This document shows, piece after piece, positions 18,102 through 27,536 of a stretch of 64,000 nucleotides of DNA. How positions within the stretch are numbered: position 1 is the stretch's first letter; every line of letters starts with the position of its first letter. The position numbers were made by a program, and so were the translations under genes. The DNA lies in NCBI RefSeq assembly GCF_014645355.1, contig NZ_BMLS01000001.1:434001-498000 (forward strand), written 5' to 3'. Origin of the DNA: Bowmanella pacifica (GTDB lineage: Bacteria > Pseudomonadota > Gammaproteobacteria > Enterobacterales > Alteromonadaceae). Below the pieces are notes generated by a model. That model did no database searches and had not been told where the DNA came from. It was given only the letters and a program-made list of their open reading frames with translations.

Positions 18102-18134
18102 AATAAGTGCACAGAGAACAACGTATTGATACGT

Positions 18135-20459
18135 CTAGAATAGATAGTTAGCTGATACCCAGAAGCTGCGCGCCTTTTCAGTGGTGTTATAGTCAGATGC
18201 GCATTCATAGCCCAGCTCATCTGCCGACAATAAACAACTGCGAGTAGAAAGGTTTTCGTCTAACAGGTTGTTGATGCGACCATGAATGGCCAGATTATCA
18301 TTAACCTGATAGCGGGCCGCCAGATGCAATAATTCATAGGATTTGTAATACAGCTCCACCGTTTGCGGCCCCTGTGGCCCCTGCACATCGGCGGTACCGC
18401 GGAAACGTTTACTGCGCACTTCCCCAACCAGCGACACATTCAAATCATCCAGTACCTGCCAGTTCAACGTAGCATTGAGCATATTCTTAGGCGTGCTGAC
18501 CAGCGGTAGCCCGGCATCGCGGCCGCTTTTTACTTCGCTGTCGGTGTAGGTGTAATTAGCATTCAGACTCAGGCTGTCGGTGAACCGTACCTTGCTCGCC
18601 AGTTCCACACCGCGGGTTTCCGCTTTATCCACGTTGTCCGCCTGTCTAAAGCTGCTATAGCCAAGATCAGCCCAGCCGGGACCAATCTCAACACAAGCCT
18701 GCCCGCTTGCCGCCACTTCACAGTTGGGCAAGTTATCCTGATTAATAATCTTGTCTTTAAAGTCGTTGTAGAACAGGGTGATATTACCGCTTATCCATTC
18801 ATTACCATGGAAATACGCAGCCACTTCATAGTTTACACTGGTTTCAGGCTGCAGATCCGGTGTACCAACAAAGGGATGCACCCCCTGCCCACCAAAGCCG
18901 ACAATACCGGGGAACAACTGATTTGGCTTGGGGGTTTTATACCCTGTGCTGATTCCGCCTTTGATGGTCCAATCTTCATTAGCACTGAAGTTCAGATAAG
19001 CACGGGGGCTGAACTGTCCACCGAAAATATTGTGGTCATCGTAGCGCCCACCGAATACCGCGGTGAACGAGTCATTCAGATCCCAACTGTCCTCGGCAAA
19101 TACTGCCCACTGCCGGTGTTTCTGGCTGGTACCGTCACGAAATCCGTCGCCGTACATACCAAACACACCGTCTTCCATTTCCGCATTGAAGTATTGGCCA
19201 CCAACAACAAAGTAATGGTTCTGCCATTGGGATTCGAACTTGGTGTCCAGAATCAGGTTATCAATTTTCAGATTACGGATTGGCCGGGGTAAAAACTGTT
19301 GTTCCAATTGACTGTATAAGCTGTCGGTCAGTACCGGACTATTGGTGTCCTGCTCAATAACAGCCTGATCCCAGATAGCTTGCAGATCACTACGCTCCTG
19401 CACCGTTAGCGGTAATGAGCGACCAAAGTTTTCGCTGCGGCTGTGGGTGATACTGCTGGTCAGTGTGCCCAGCTCCCAATGACCAATATGGGACAACACA
19501 AATTGCTCGCGCTCCACCCGCTGATAAGGGGTATAACCTACCCTTGGCTGAATCACACCGCCACGGCTGCGCCATAAGCTGACAGGACTGTCCAGCGTGC
19601 CCGTTTGCCCTTCCGTGTTGTCATAGCGCTGTTTGGCAATATCATAGTCAAACGCCAACTCCTGGGTGTCACCCAAGGCATAGTTCAGGCTAAACCCGGC
19701 ATTCCAGTTTTTAGCCGCAACAATTTTCTTATCGCCAAAACTGCCTTCGTCTGTCCAGGTACCACCACCGGGAAGCGGTAAACTATCGGCATAGGTGGGT
19801 TCACTCTGCTCCCGGTCATAAATGCTGGCACGCAGCGCATAAACCAGATTATCGATACCACTGGGACCGGTCAGATAAAAGTCAGCCTTTTGATCGTCAC
19901 CATACTGGTCATCCTGCTGAAAGGTTGAACCCAGAGTCAAACTGCCTACCGTTTCGTCCATCTGCTTACGGGTGATAATATTAATCACACCACCAATGGC
20001 ATCCGCACCGTACAAGGTGGACATGGGCCCACGCACCACTTCAATACGTTCAATGGCTTCCAGCGGTGGCATATACATAAACTGGCTATTGCCGAAGTTA
20101 TTCGGGCCTATATCACCAATGTCTGACTGTCGACGGCCGTTGATCAGTACCAAGGTGTAATCAGACGGCAAGCCGCGCATAGTAATACTGATGTTGCCGT
20201 TTTTGTCCTGGCCGCTACCCACATCAATGCCTTCAATGTCACGTAACGCATCCGCCAGACTGGTAAAAGGTTTACTCTGCAATTCAATACGATTCACCAC
20301 CGATACGCTAGCCGGCGCATCCACCAGCTTTTGCTCAAAGCCCGACGCGGTTACCACTATGGTTTCTACATCATTAGAGGACGCCGAATCGGCAATAACA
20401 GGAAAAGATAAGCCTAAAGCGACGGCAGCAGACAACGCATGCAGAGAAAACTGTGACAT
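18135..20459 (-). CDS. TonB-dependent receptor, CirA/FepA-like
   Basis: 774 residues from the ATG at 20459 (GGAG 6 nt upstream); the frame runs 18 codons further but the extension is not a signal peptide. Signal MSQFSLHALSAAVALGLSFP is followed by a TonB box-like ETIVVTASGFEQ. The plug holds GLPSDYTLVLINGRRQS and IERIEVVRGPMSTLYGADAI, then GGVINIITRK. Barrel to the C-terminal YLF. The strand-18 region (TWTIKGGISTGYKTP-type) resembles catecholate or haem receptors. A Fur-like box lies 56-74 nt upstream. The substrate is probably an iron complex. Confidence 0.9.
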   Translation of the reverse strand: MSQFSLHALSAAVALGLSFPVIADSASSNDVETIVVTASGFEQKLVDAPASVSVVNRIELQSKPFTSLADALRDIEGIDVGSGQDKNGNISITMRGLPSDYTLVLINGRRQSDIGDIGPNNFGNSQFMYMPPLEAIERIEVVRGPMSTLYGADAIGGVINIITRKQMDETVGSLTLGSTFQQDDQYGDDQKADFYLTGPSGIDNLVYALRASIYDREQSEPTYADSLPLPGGGTWTDEGSFGDKKIVAAKNWNAGFSLNYALGDTQELAFDYDIAKQRYDNTEGQTGTLDSPVSLWRSRGGVIQPRVGYTPYQRVEREQFVLSHIGHWELGTLTSSITHSRSENFGRSLPLTVQERSDLQAIWDQAVIEQDTNSPVLTDSLYSQLEQQFLPRPIRNLKIDNLILDTKFESQWQNHYFVVGGQYFNAEMEDGVFGMYGDGFRDGTSQKHRQWAVFAEDSWDLNDSFTAVFGGRYDDHNIFGGQFSPRAYLNFSANEDWTIKGGISTGYKTPKPNQLFPGIVGFGGQGVHPFVGTPDLQPETSVNYEVAAYFHGNEWISGNITLFYNDFKDKIINQDNLPNCEVAASGQACVEIGPGWADLGYSSFRQADNVDKAETRGVELASKVRFTDSLSLNANYTYTDSEVKSGRDAGLPLVSTPKNMLNATLNWQVLDDLNVSLVGEVRSKRFRGTADVQGPQGPQTVELYYKSYELLHLAARYQVNDNLAIHGRINNLLDENLSTRSCLLSADELGYECASDYNTTEKARSFWVSANYLF

Positions 20460-20514
20460 GAAACACTCCATACAGAAAAATACCGGGCGGTAAATTTCAC
20501 ACACCGCCAACAAT

Positions 20515-20533
20515 GAAAATGATAACGACTCGC
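20515..20533. promoter_or_regulatory. Fur-like box upstream of the CirA-like receptor
   Basis: GAAAATGATAACGACTCGC matches about 13 of 19 Fur consensus bases, with a good left half (AAAATGATAA). Its position fits the receptor promoter. Confidence 0.55.
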
Positions 20534-20637
20534 ATTAATGTTGGCAATTACTAATTTCAAGTCATGCTGCGACACCTTGCTGACTACATAAGGCATATGA
20601 CGCTTAAAACTTAAGCAAATCATCTTAAAATAGTTGT

Positions 20638-20649
20638 TGGAACGTTCCA
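20638..20649. promoter_or_regulatory. LacI-type operator (distal) upstream of the mannan TBDR
   Basis: Perfect 12-bp palindrome TGGAACGTTCCA, identical to the sites at 20821 and 35966. Predicted binding site for the LacI-family regulator encoded at 36063-37076. It lies 183 bp from the proximal copy, a distance that would permit DNA looping. Confidence 0.75.
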
Positions 20650-20820
20650 TTGTGTGTTATTGATACACAAGTCGTTAACAACACTCCACCTTGCTGTCCC
20701 TGTTGCCTACATTTGGGCAATATCAGGAAAATAGCAGGTGTTGGTGGAGCCTCTTGTTGGTCCAGCAGAGCAAAGGGCCAAAAGCGACATAGATATGGAA
20801 CTTCATTACACAATAAAAAA

Positions 20821-20832
20821 TGGAACGTTCCA
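20821..20832. promoter_or_regulatory. LacI-type operator (proximal) upstream of the mannan TBDR
   Basis: Second perfect TGGAACGTTCCA, 31 nt before the TBDR start codon. In this position it would lie in the 5' untranslated region or overlap the transcription start, as expected for repression. Confidence 0.8.
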
Positions 20833-20863
20833 TGAAACAAGCAAGACACAGAGGAACAACATC

Positions 20864-23680
20864 ATGACAAAGAATTTCAGACTTTCTGCGCTGTCCATAG
20901 CGTTCACGACACTGGCTACCTCACTGCCAGTGACATATGCTCAGGCTCAGGAACAGCAAGCCAGTGAGGATGCCGAGAAGATTCTGGTCACCGGCTCGCG
21001 TATTCCCCGCGCTAATTTGAGCAAGCCAGGCGCTGTTACCATGATCAGCCGTCAGGATCTGGAAAATACCGGTTACAGCAACGTCGGCGACCTGCTGCAA
21101 AGCCTGACAGTATCTGCCAGCGCCCCCAACCCCAGCGACAACGGCAACACCTCTGGGGTGACCAACTTTGACCTGCGCGGCCTGGGCTCTCAACGTACCT
21201 TGGTGTTGTTAAATGGTCGTCGCCTGCCCAATGGCGGCAACGGTGCAGACGCCGCTGTTGACTTAAGTGCTATCCCCACCGCAATTATTGATCGTGTAGA
21301 AATCCTGCTGGATGGGGCCTCTTCCGTCTATGGCTCAGATGCTATCGCTGGTGTAGTGAACATTATTACCCGCCAGGCTGATGATTTGTTTGAAGTCACC
21401 GCTGAAGTTGGTCAGTCCCATGAAGGAGATGCCGATACCCTGTCACTGGAATTAGTAACAGGTATCGTGGGCGACAAGGGCCGCTTTATGGTCAGCGCCA
21501 GTTATGATGAAAAGCAGGAAGTCTATGCTGGCGCCCGTGATTTCAGCCGTTATGACTGGACTTTAAATGCCGACGGCAGCCTGGGGCAAGGTGGTAGTTC
21601 AGCCATGCCTTGGAGCAACCTGAAAGTCAAAGATGCCGACGGAAATGATATCTATGTCACTCGCGGCCCGGAATTTGGTGAGTGGCGTCCTTCTGTGTTG
21701 GATAAATCGCTTCCCAACAACGATCTCTATAACTATCAGGAGCCCACCCTGCTGCAAACGCCTTTTGAACGTTACAGCATGAGTGCCTTTGGTGAATATG
21801 ACCTGGGTGATACCGCTTTCTCCGATGCGGTAACCTTTAACTTCGAAGCCCTTTATTCACACCGTAAGTCCACCACCAACGGCGCACCTCAGCCGCTGGT
21901 ACCGGTATGGGGTGGCTATCTGGACTTCACCTATTCTCCCGACAACTACTACAACAAAATGTACGGTCCCAAGGATGAAAACGGCAATCCTTTCGCCATC
22001 AATGACTGGAGCCGCCGCATGGTGGAAACCAACGGCCGCATCAATAGCGTAGAGAATAGTCAGTACCGTATTGCCATGGCCCTGTCCGGCGAATTCAATG
22101 CCTTCTGGAACTGGGAACTGGCCTATAACTACGGTCGCAATGATAACAAACGTCTGAAAACCGGTATCTTCAACTGGCCAGCAGCAAAAAATGCCGTAGG
22201 CCCAACACACTTTGATGACCAGGGTGTATTGCGCTGTGGTGCCACGGCGGCTGACCTAATCGAAGGCTGTGTACCGCTGAACATCTTCGGCCAGCCAGGT
22301 ACTGACTCTGAGATCACCCCAGAGATGCTGGATTACCTGTCCGGTGACTGGCCTGGTATTCAGCATGGCTTTAACGAAGTTAAGGTCATGAGTGCCAACA
22401 TTGCCGGCATTGCTTACGAGCTGCCTGCTGGTGAATTGGGACTGTCGTTCGGCTTGGAAAGACAGGAAATCGAAGCCCTGAACCAAACAGATGCGGTGTC
22501 TATCAATATTCTGGTTACCGATGGCTTGGGTCGTCCTACCGGTGGTGGCTACACAGTAAACGAAGCCTACCTGGAAGCCGTGGTGCCACTACTGGCTGAT
22601 GCGCCATTAGCTGAATCACTGGAACTGAACCTCGCCACTCGTTACTCAGACTATGACACCTTCGGCTCTACCACCAATTCTAAGGTTGGCTTGTTCTGGT
22701 CTTTGAATGATCAATTCAGTATCCGTGGTACCTGGTCTGAAGCCTTCCGCGCTCCTAACGTGGTTGAGCTGTTTAAAGGTCAGCTACCAGCGTTTGAAAA
22801 TGGCGATGACCCTTGCGCCATTGCCAACCCCAACCAGAACTGTATCAGCACCGGCGTGCCTGCAGACGGTTCTTACACTGAAACCATTGGCCAGATTCGT
22901 ACCAATGTAGGTGGTAACCCAGATCTTCAACCGGAAACAGCCAAGATCAAAACCCTGGGCATTATCTACCAGCCAAGCTGGCTGGACAGAGCGTCCATGA
23001 CCTTCGACTTCTACGATATTCAACTGGATAATGCGGTCGGTACCATAAGCGCGGTGACCAAGCTGCGTGAATGTATGGATAACGGTCTGTACTGTGATTC
23101 CGTGCACCGTGTAGAGAGCGGCGAATTTGCCGGCGTGATTACCGGTGTAGACGTATACAGCGAAAACCTGGGTGGTATTAACCGCCGTGGTATGGACGCA
23201 GAATTTGCCTATGATATCGGCAGCACTGCTATTGGTGACTTTAAGACACAGCTAAACTGGTCTTATGTGGACCTGCACGAAATCATTGAGCCTGGTGTTC
23301 CTACCCGCGACAAGGCCGGCCAACGTATGAACGGTCAGCATGCTATTCCAGAACATCGTATCAACGGTACCCTGAACTGGGTCATGGACGATATCAGCGC
23401 CACCTGGAATATCTACTACACCGATTCCATGCTGGAAGTACCACAATCCCAAGGCGGTACGCTGGATGGTTTCACTCACAAAATTGGCAGCTCTGTGATG
23501 CACAACGCGCAGGTGACCTATCACCTGGATACGTATAACTCACAACTGAGCTTTGGTATTACCAATATCTTTGATGAAGAGCCGCCATTTGCTACCGGCA
23601 ACGGTAACAACGCCGATCCTATTCACTCTTCCTTCTTTATGGGACGTGAATACTATCTGCGCTTAAAAGTGTCTCTGTAA
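20864..23680 (+). CDS. TonB-dependent receptor of the mannan/mannoside regulon
   Basis: 938 residues from the ATG at 20864 (GAGG 9 nt upstream); the longer frame upstream runs through an operator and is not expected to be translated. The signal peptide ends around VTYAQAQ. The plug (about 45-170) has EKILVTGSRIPRANLSKPG, NVGDLLQSLTV, FDLRGLGSQRTLVLLNGRRL and IDRVEILLDGASSVYGSDAI. The barrel is large and ends YYLRLKVSL. The SRIPR and RRL motifs are typical of TBDRs for carbohydrates. Shared operators link it to the mannosidase operon, so it probably imports manno-oligosaccharides across the outer membrane. A terminator follows immediately. Confidence 0.9.
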   Translation: MTKNFRLSALSIAFTTLATSLPVTYAQAQEQQASEDAEKILVTGSRIPRANLSKPGAVTMISRQDLENTGYSNVGDLLQSLTVSASAPNPSDNGNTSGVTNFDLRGLGSQRTLVLLNGRRLPNGGNGADAAVDLSAIPTAIIDRVEILLDGASSVYGSDAIAGVVNIITRQADDLFEVTAEVGQSHEGDADTLSLELVTGIVGDKGRFMVSASYDEKQEVYAGARDFSRYDWTLNADGSLGQGGSSAMPWSNLKVKDADGNDIYVTRGPEFGEWRPSVLDKSLPNNDLYNYQEPTLLQTPFERYSMSAFGEYDLGDTAFSDAVTFNFEALYSHRKSTTNGAPQPLVPVWGGYLDFTYSPDNYYNKMYGPKDENGNPFAINDWSRRMVETNGRINSVENSQYRIAMALSGEFNAFWNWELAYNYGRNDNKRLKTGIFNWPAAKNAVGPTHFDDQGVLRCGATAADLIEGCVPLNIFGQPGTDSEITPEMLDYLSGDWPGIQHGFNEVKVMSANIAGIAYELPAGELGLSFGLERQEIEALNQTDAVSINILVTDGLGRPTGGGYTVNEAYLEAVVPLLADAPLAESLELNLATRYSDYDTFGSTTNSKVGLFWSLNDQFSIRGTWSEAFRAPNVVELFKGQLPAFENGDDPCAIANPNQNCISTGVPADGSYTETIGQIRTNVGGNPDLQPETAKIKTLGIIYQPSWLDRASMTFDFYDIQLDNAVGTISAVTKLRECMDNGLYCDSVHRVESGEFAGVITGVDVYSENLGGINRRGMDAEFAYDIGSTAIGDFKTQLNWSYVDLHEIIEPGVPTRDKAGQRMNGQHAIPEHRINGTLNWVMDDISATWNIYYTDSMLEVPQSQGGTLDGFTHKIGSSVMHNAQVTYHLDTYNSQLSFGITNIFDEEPPFATGNGNNADPIHSSFFMGREYYLRLKVSL

Positions 23681-23686
23681 CACCGC

Positions 23687-23713
23687 AAAGGCCACCATCA
23701 GGTGGCCTTTTTT
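23687..23713 (+). terminator. Rho-independent terminator of the mannan TBDR
   Basis: 10-bp stem (AAAGGCCACC / GGTGGCCTTT, loop ATCA) running straight into a T-tract, 7 nt after the stop codon. Confidence 0.92.
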
Positions 23714-23730
23714 ATGGGTATCTACAGCCC

Positions 23731-23876
23731 CGCAACTGAGATTGGTATTGATAGCTTGGAAGAGCAGCCAGCGCTTACTGCCGCCTGAGGTAACAACGCC
23801 GCCCTTTCACAGGGCCTTCTTTATGGAAGTGGAATATGAATACTATCTGGGCGCAGCAGTGTCTGCTGTTATCCGC
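23731..23876 (+). pseudogene. Decayed duplicate of a TBDR 3' end
   Basis: This stretch aligns base-for-base, at a constant offset of 190, with the last ~145 nt of the preceding TBDR gene (23541-23686). Shared landmarks are GCAACTGAG, GGTAACAACGCCG, CCTTCTTTATGG and GAATACTATCTG. It has many substitutions and frame breaks and no start. The homology continues into the second terminator (23877-23902 matching 23687-23712). It is therefore a remnant of a tandem TBDR paralogue or of a 190-bp duplication. Confidence 0.8.
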
Positions 23877-23902
23877 AAAGCCGCCCATCGGGCGGCTTTT
23901 TT
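23877..23902. terminator. Second terminator, duplicated with the TBDR remnant
   Basis: 10-bp stem (AAAGCCGCCC / GGGCGGCTTT, loop ATC) followed by TTT on the plus strand. The stem sequence differs from the first terminator but complementarity is kept on both arms. The A/T-rich flanks let it also terminate the minus-strand GGDEF-EAL gene ending at 23905. Confidence 0.85.
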
Positions 23903-23904
23903 CA

Positions 23905-25767
23905 TTAGCAAGCCGTGCGCATATGTTGCAGCAACTCAGGCATTTGTGCCGCCTCTAAAGGCACCGACCAGTGATAGCCCTGCCCTTTGTCGCAGCCCAG
24001 CCGGGTAAGAAAATCAGCAGTGGGTTTATCTTCGATACCTTCGGCAATGGTGGTTAACCCCAGACTGCGGGACATAGTCACAATCGCGGTCACAATGGCC
24101 TGATTCTCGACGCTGTCCAGCAGGTTAGTCACAAAGGAGCGGTCAATCTTAAGCTGGGCTACACGGAATTTTTTCAGGTAAGCCAGGTTAGAATAGCCGG
24201 TACCAAAATCGTCAATGGCCAGATTCACTCCCAGCCCCTGAACAGCTGATAAGCATTGCTGTAATTCGGTTTTGGCTTCCAGGAAGGTCGACTCCGTTAA
24301 TTCCAACAACAAAAAGCGCCCTTCCAGACCATATTTATCCAGCAGCTCCTCAAGGGTTCTGGCGAAGCGGCCGCTCAGCAACTGCATAGGTGACACATTG
24401 ACCGCAACAGACAGTTCAGGCAAACCGGCCTTATGCCACTCTACACACTGACGAATGGCATTTTCCAGGACCCAATCCCCCAGCGCACCAATCTGTCCGC
24501 AGCGTTCGGCCAGCGGAATAAAGACCTCTGGGCTGATACGACCTATTTGCGGATGTTCCCAGCGTAACAATGCTTCCACTGACTCAATCTGGCCGCTATG
24601 CAGACAAACCTTAGGCTGATAATGAATTGACAACTGCTGCAGCTCGATGGCGTTGCGTAAACCGCGTTCCAGTCCAAGCTGCTGCGACAACTGCTCACTC
24701 ATATCCGCCTGGAAGTATCGATACTGGTTGCGACCGCTTTCTTTGGCCTGATACATCGCCAGATCAGCTTGCTGACAAATATTGTCGAAATCGGAGCCAT
24801 CCTGAGGCACCAAGGAAATGCCCATAGAACAGGTTAGGGTCAGCTCATGATCATCAATTTCCAGAGGTTTAGCACTGCACTGTAAAATGCGCATGGCCAG
24901 GGCATCGACCTGCTTACTATGCGTGAGGTTGGTGCTGATGATGACAAACTCGTCTCCGCCAAAGCGACACAGTTTGTCAGACTCGCGCAGGGTGGACTTT
25001 AACGTGGCGGCCACTTGCTGCAGGTAGCGATCACCTAGCCTGTGTCCCAGCGAATCATTGATGGATTTAAAGTTATCCAGGTCCAGAAAGGTCAGCGCCA
25101 CCATGGTTTGATTCGACCTGGCGGCCAGCACGGCCTCTTCAAACATCTCGCGAGCTTTCAGGCGATTTGATAAGCCGGTGAGCGGGTCATGATGAATAAG
25201 CTGCGCCACTTGAATCTGCGAATCACGATAGCGAGCATTTTCCAGTTTTAGCTCATCCACTGTGGTGCGCAGTTGTGAAACCACCGCCCAGATACCGTAG
25301 GCCGTCATCGCCAGCAGCAGCAACATCAAAAAGGCACTGTGTAAATCCTGCTGCGGAATCTCATGCTGCCAGAGTCCCCAATGACCAGCAGCTCCCAGTA
25401 ACAGCAAATTAACCGCGTTAATCACCAGGCTCCACAGCATCAGACGGATGCCACTTAACATGGCAGCAAAAAACATCACCGCCGGTAACAGCATCACCAC
25501 TTCATCTCGCAGGCCAAAAAACACCCACATAAACAGCAAGGCACTGAAATTAACCAGGCCCAGAAATAGTGCGATCCCCAGCTCTATCCGACCGGCAGCG
25601 GCAATACGATAGCTGGCATACAAAAGCGCAGAGACCACTGGTACATAGCCGGTAACAAACCACTCGCCTACCCAGGTCCAGTGTATAAATACAACGGCCA
25701 GGCAAAGCTGGATCAGAAACAGCAATTCCCTAAGTCTTTTCAGCCTGAAGGTGTGAGTTGGCTGCAT
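23905..25767 (-). CDS. Membrane GGDEF-EAL protein (diguanylate cyclase/phosphodiesterase)
   Basis: 620 residues. About six membrane helices (1-170) are followed by a GGDEF domain (about 190-350) with an intact active site RFGGDEFVII and an upstream I-site RESD. An EAL domain (about 365-610) follows, with VEALLRWEHP, LLELTEST, AIDDFGTGYS, LKIDRSFV and AEGIED. Residues needed for c-di-GMP synthesis and hydrolysis both look present. The N-terminal sensor resembles no named module. No strong ribosome binding site precedes the ATG. It lies alone, inserted between the mannan TBDR and the mannosidase operon, and carries no operator of that regulon. Confidence 0.92.
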   Translation of the reverse strand: MQPTHTFRLKRLRELLFLIQLCLAVVFIHWTWVGEWFVTGYVPVVSALLYASYRIAAAGRIELGIALFLGLVNFSALLFMWVFFGLRDEVVMLLPAVMFFAAMLSGIRLMLWSLVINAVNLLLLGAAGHWGLWQHEIPQQDLHSAFLMLLLLAMTAYGIWAVVSQLRTTVDELKLENARYRDSQIQVAQLIHHDPLTGLSNRLKAREMFEEAVLAARSNQTMVALTFLDLDNFKSINDSLGHRLGDRYLQQVAATLKSTLRESDKLCRFGGDEFVIISTNLTHSKQVDALAMRILQCSAKPLEIDDHELTLTCSMGISLVPQDGSDFDNICQQADLAMYQAKESGRNQYRYFQADMSEQLSQQLGLERGLRNAIELQQLSIHYQPKVCLHSGQIESVEALLRWEHPQIGRISPEVFIPLAERCGQIGALGDWVLENAIRQCVEWHKAGLPELSVAVNVSPMQLLSGRFARTLEELLDKYGLEGRFLLLELTESTFLEAKTELQQCLSAVQGLGVNLAIDDFGTGYSNLAYLKKFRVAQLKIDRSFVTNLLDSVENQAIVTAIVTMSRSLGLTTIAEGIEDKPTADFLTRLGCDKGQGYHWSVPLEAAQMPELLQHMRTAC

Positions 25768-25889
25768 ATTTTATTTTTATTTTCCATCTGCTCCCGCCAC
25801 CAGCAATATTGCCGGTTCAACATACGCAGACTGTTGATTATGCAAACAATTTGAACGGATATATGTTCGTTTTACAAGCATTAAAAACG

Positions 25890-25912
25890 AAAAAAGGCCG
25901 CATTACGCGGCC
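25890..25912 (-). terminator. Rho-independent terminator of the mannosidase operon
   Basis: 6-bp GC stem (GGCCGC / GCGGCC, loop ATTAC) followed on the minus strand by six T. It lies about 100 nt beyond the last gene of the operon. Confidence 0.8.
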
Positions 25913-26014
25913 AAACAAGGGAGAAAACGCATTTATGTCAGTTTTCCATGGCCTCAAATCCGTTAAGTAGAAGAGCGCCAAACAAATTTATTGCTTGCAG
26001 GGCGCACTAAAAAC

Positions 26015-27466
26015 TCAGGAATTAGGCAAAGATTGTTGATACTCGGCCCACAAAATGTCGATAGGTTTACCGATAATTGACTGAATAGCCTTTTCAAAAC
26101 TCCAGTCGTCCAGCGTCAAGGCAGACTGATTAAACTTATAGGCAAAATCAGGTTCATAGGTGGTTGCCAGATAGTTCAGGAAAAAACCGGTATTGGTATA
26201 TCCACCCAACCAGCTGTCTGAACGTTTGGGTGAACGGGTTTTGTGGTAGCCCGCCTGAATGCGAACGAGGTCGGCCACCCCCTCAATATAGGCATGCACA
26301 CCGGGATCACCACCGTAGCTACGGTTTAAGGGCATTAACTGATAGCCATGCACTAACTCATGCCACAACACGCCGAGCAGTTCATAGCGCACTTGTTCAT
26401 CGGCCTGGTCTTTCAAACGTTCGGTGATGTACTTAGAACTAAAGGCTATCACCATCTTTTTGTCACTTCCGGCACGATAGGCCAAGGTGTCCATCCACTT
26501 TAGCTGAAACTCCACCTGCTCAAAGTCAGGCACTTCGGCAAAATGCTTATACAGCCTTTTGACCAATTGATGGGTAACAGCATTAATATCCGCTTCCAGG
26601 TCCGGCATCAGGCGCATTAAACGCTTAGCACCCTCAGAGCTTTGATCTTCAAAATTAATGGTCACTTGGGGCGGCTTAAAGCCTAACCAAGGCTTGGTGG
26701 AATCAAGCACCTTTACCGCAAATGGCCGTTCGGTAAAGTCGGAGCCATGGCGGTTTTGGGTTTGCAGATTAACCCCATACACACCAGGCTGGGTATAGCT
26801 AACCTGAATCTGCTCTCCACTGCCACGCTGCACACCACCCGGGGTATACCAGGTAAACGCGGTTGGCGCATTCTTACTGGTACTGGTGAGCGTTAGGACC
26901 TCGCCCGGCGCAATGATTTTTTGTGATTGAGTAAAGCCAGCCAATGGCAGCTTAGTGCTGGCATACAGGCCAATATCCGCCAGTTGCAGATATTCGTCCC
27001 CCCAGGGGGTTTTGCCGCCCTGTGTCATATCCAGGCGGTAAAAGCGAAAGGCCTGTTGATTGTCCAGCTCAAAGCGCGAGGTCTGGGTTCTGCCATCAAA
27101 ACGATGTTGTTCAACCCGATGAAGTACCTGCCAGCTATCACCATCTTGTGATGCCAGCAACGACCAGCTAACCGGATCTCTGGCTGGGGCATCATTGGCC
27201 GACGTCAGGCTATATGCCCTGACCACCTCGGATTGCGGGCTTTCAAATTGCACCCAGGCGCTTTTCTGTTTGGACAAATACTTAGACAACAGAGAATCAT
27301 CAAACAGTTCGCCTACCCCTTCCCCATCGATAAAAGTGGGGTATTGTCCCGTGATGTTTCCGCCTGACATGGTGATATCACGCAGCACATCAGGTGCTGT
27401 ATTTACCGTGCTGCAGGCGCTGATCAGCAGCCAGGGTGTCAGCAGTACTAACGGCTTGATTGTCAT
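26015..27466 (-). CDS. Basic secretory protein-family lipoprotein, putative zinc metallopeptidase
   Basis: 483 residues from the ATG at 27466, which has a strong AGGGGAG site. Lipobox LLISAC (Cys18). The region about 35-165 looks like an F5/8 type C (discoidin) carbohydrate-binding domain (WVQFESPQSEVVRAYSLTSA, FRFYRLDMTQGG). About 170-255 is PKD-like (PTAFTWYTPGGV, YTQPGVYGVNL). About 265-483 is a basic secretory protein (BSP) domain with the zinc-binding helix WHELVHGYQ and downstream YIEGVADLVR. Such proteins recur in bacterial mannan and N-glycan loci. It is the last gene of the operon but has its own operator copy 36 nt upstream. Protease activity on mannoproteins is inferred. Confidence 0.8.
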   Translation of the reverse strand: MTIKPLVLLTPWLLISACSTVNTAPDVLRDITMSGGNITGQYPTFIDGEGVGELFDDSLLSKYLSKQKSAWVQFESPQSEVVRAYSLTSANDAPARDPVSWSLLASQDGDSWQVLHRVEQHRFDGRTQTSRFELDNQQAFRFYRLDMTQGGKTPWGDEYLQLADIGLYASTKLPLAGFTQSQKIIAPGEVLTLTSTSKNAPTAFTWYTPGGVQRGSGEQIQVSYTQPGVYGVNLQTQNRHGSDFTERPFAVKVLDSTKPWLGFKPPQVTINFEDQSSEGAKRLMRLMPDLEADINAVTHQLVKRLYKHFAEVPDFEQVEFQLKWMDTLAYRAGSDKKMVIAFSSKYITERLKDQADEQVRYELLGVLWHELVHGYQLMPLNRSYGGDPGVHAYIEGVADLVRIQAGYHKTRSPKRSDSWLGGYTNTGFFLNYLATTYEPDFAYKFNQSALTLDDWSFEKAIQSIIGKPIDILWAEYQQSLPNS

Positions 27467-27501
27467 TTTTCTCTCCCCTAAAGCTTTAGGCACTCAAAAA
27501 T

Positions 27502-27513
27502 GGAAGGTTCCAA
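27502..27513. promoter_or_regulatory. Imperfect LacI-type operator upstream of the BSP lipoprotein
   Basis: TGGAAGGTTCCA differs by one central base from TGGAACGTTCCA. It occupies the 70-nt gap between the AGE epimerase and BSP genes, suggesting a separate internal promoter under the same regulator. Confidence 0.65.
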
Positions 27514-27536
27514 TTTTTGAGTGCCAAAAAACGCGG

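Noticed and set aside
20738-20863. In-frame upstream extension of the mannan TBDR
   Set aside because: It crosses an operator and lacks a signal peptide; the ATG at 20864 has GAGG and is followed by a proper signal sequence.
23742-24008. ORF beginning MVLIAWKSSQ as a gene
   Set aside because: It lies in the decayed TBDR duplicate and then reads antisense into the GGDEF-EAL gene.
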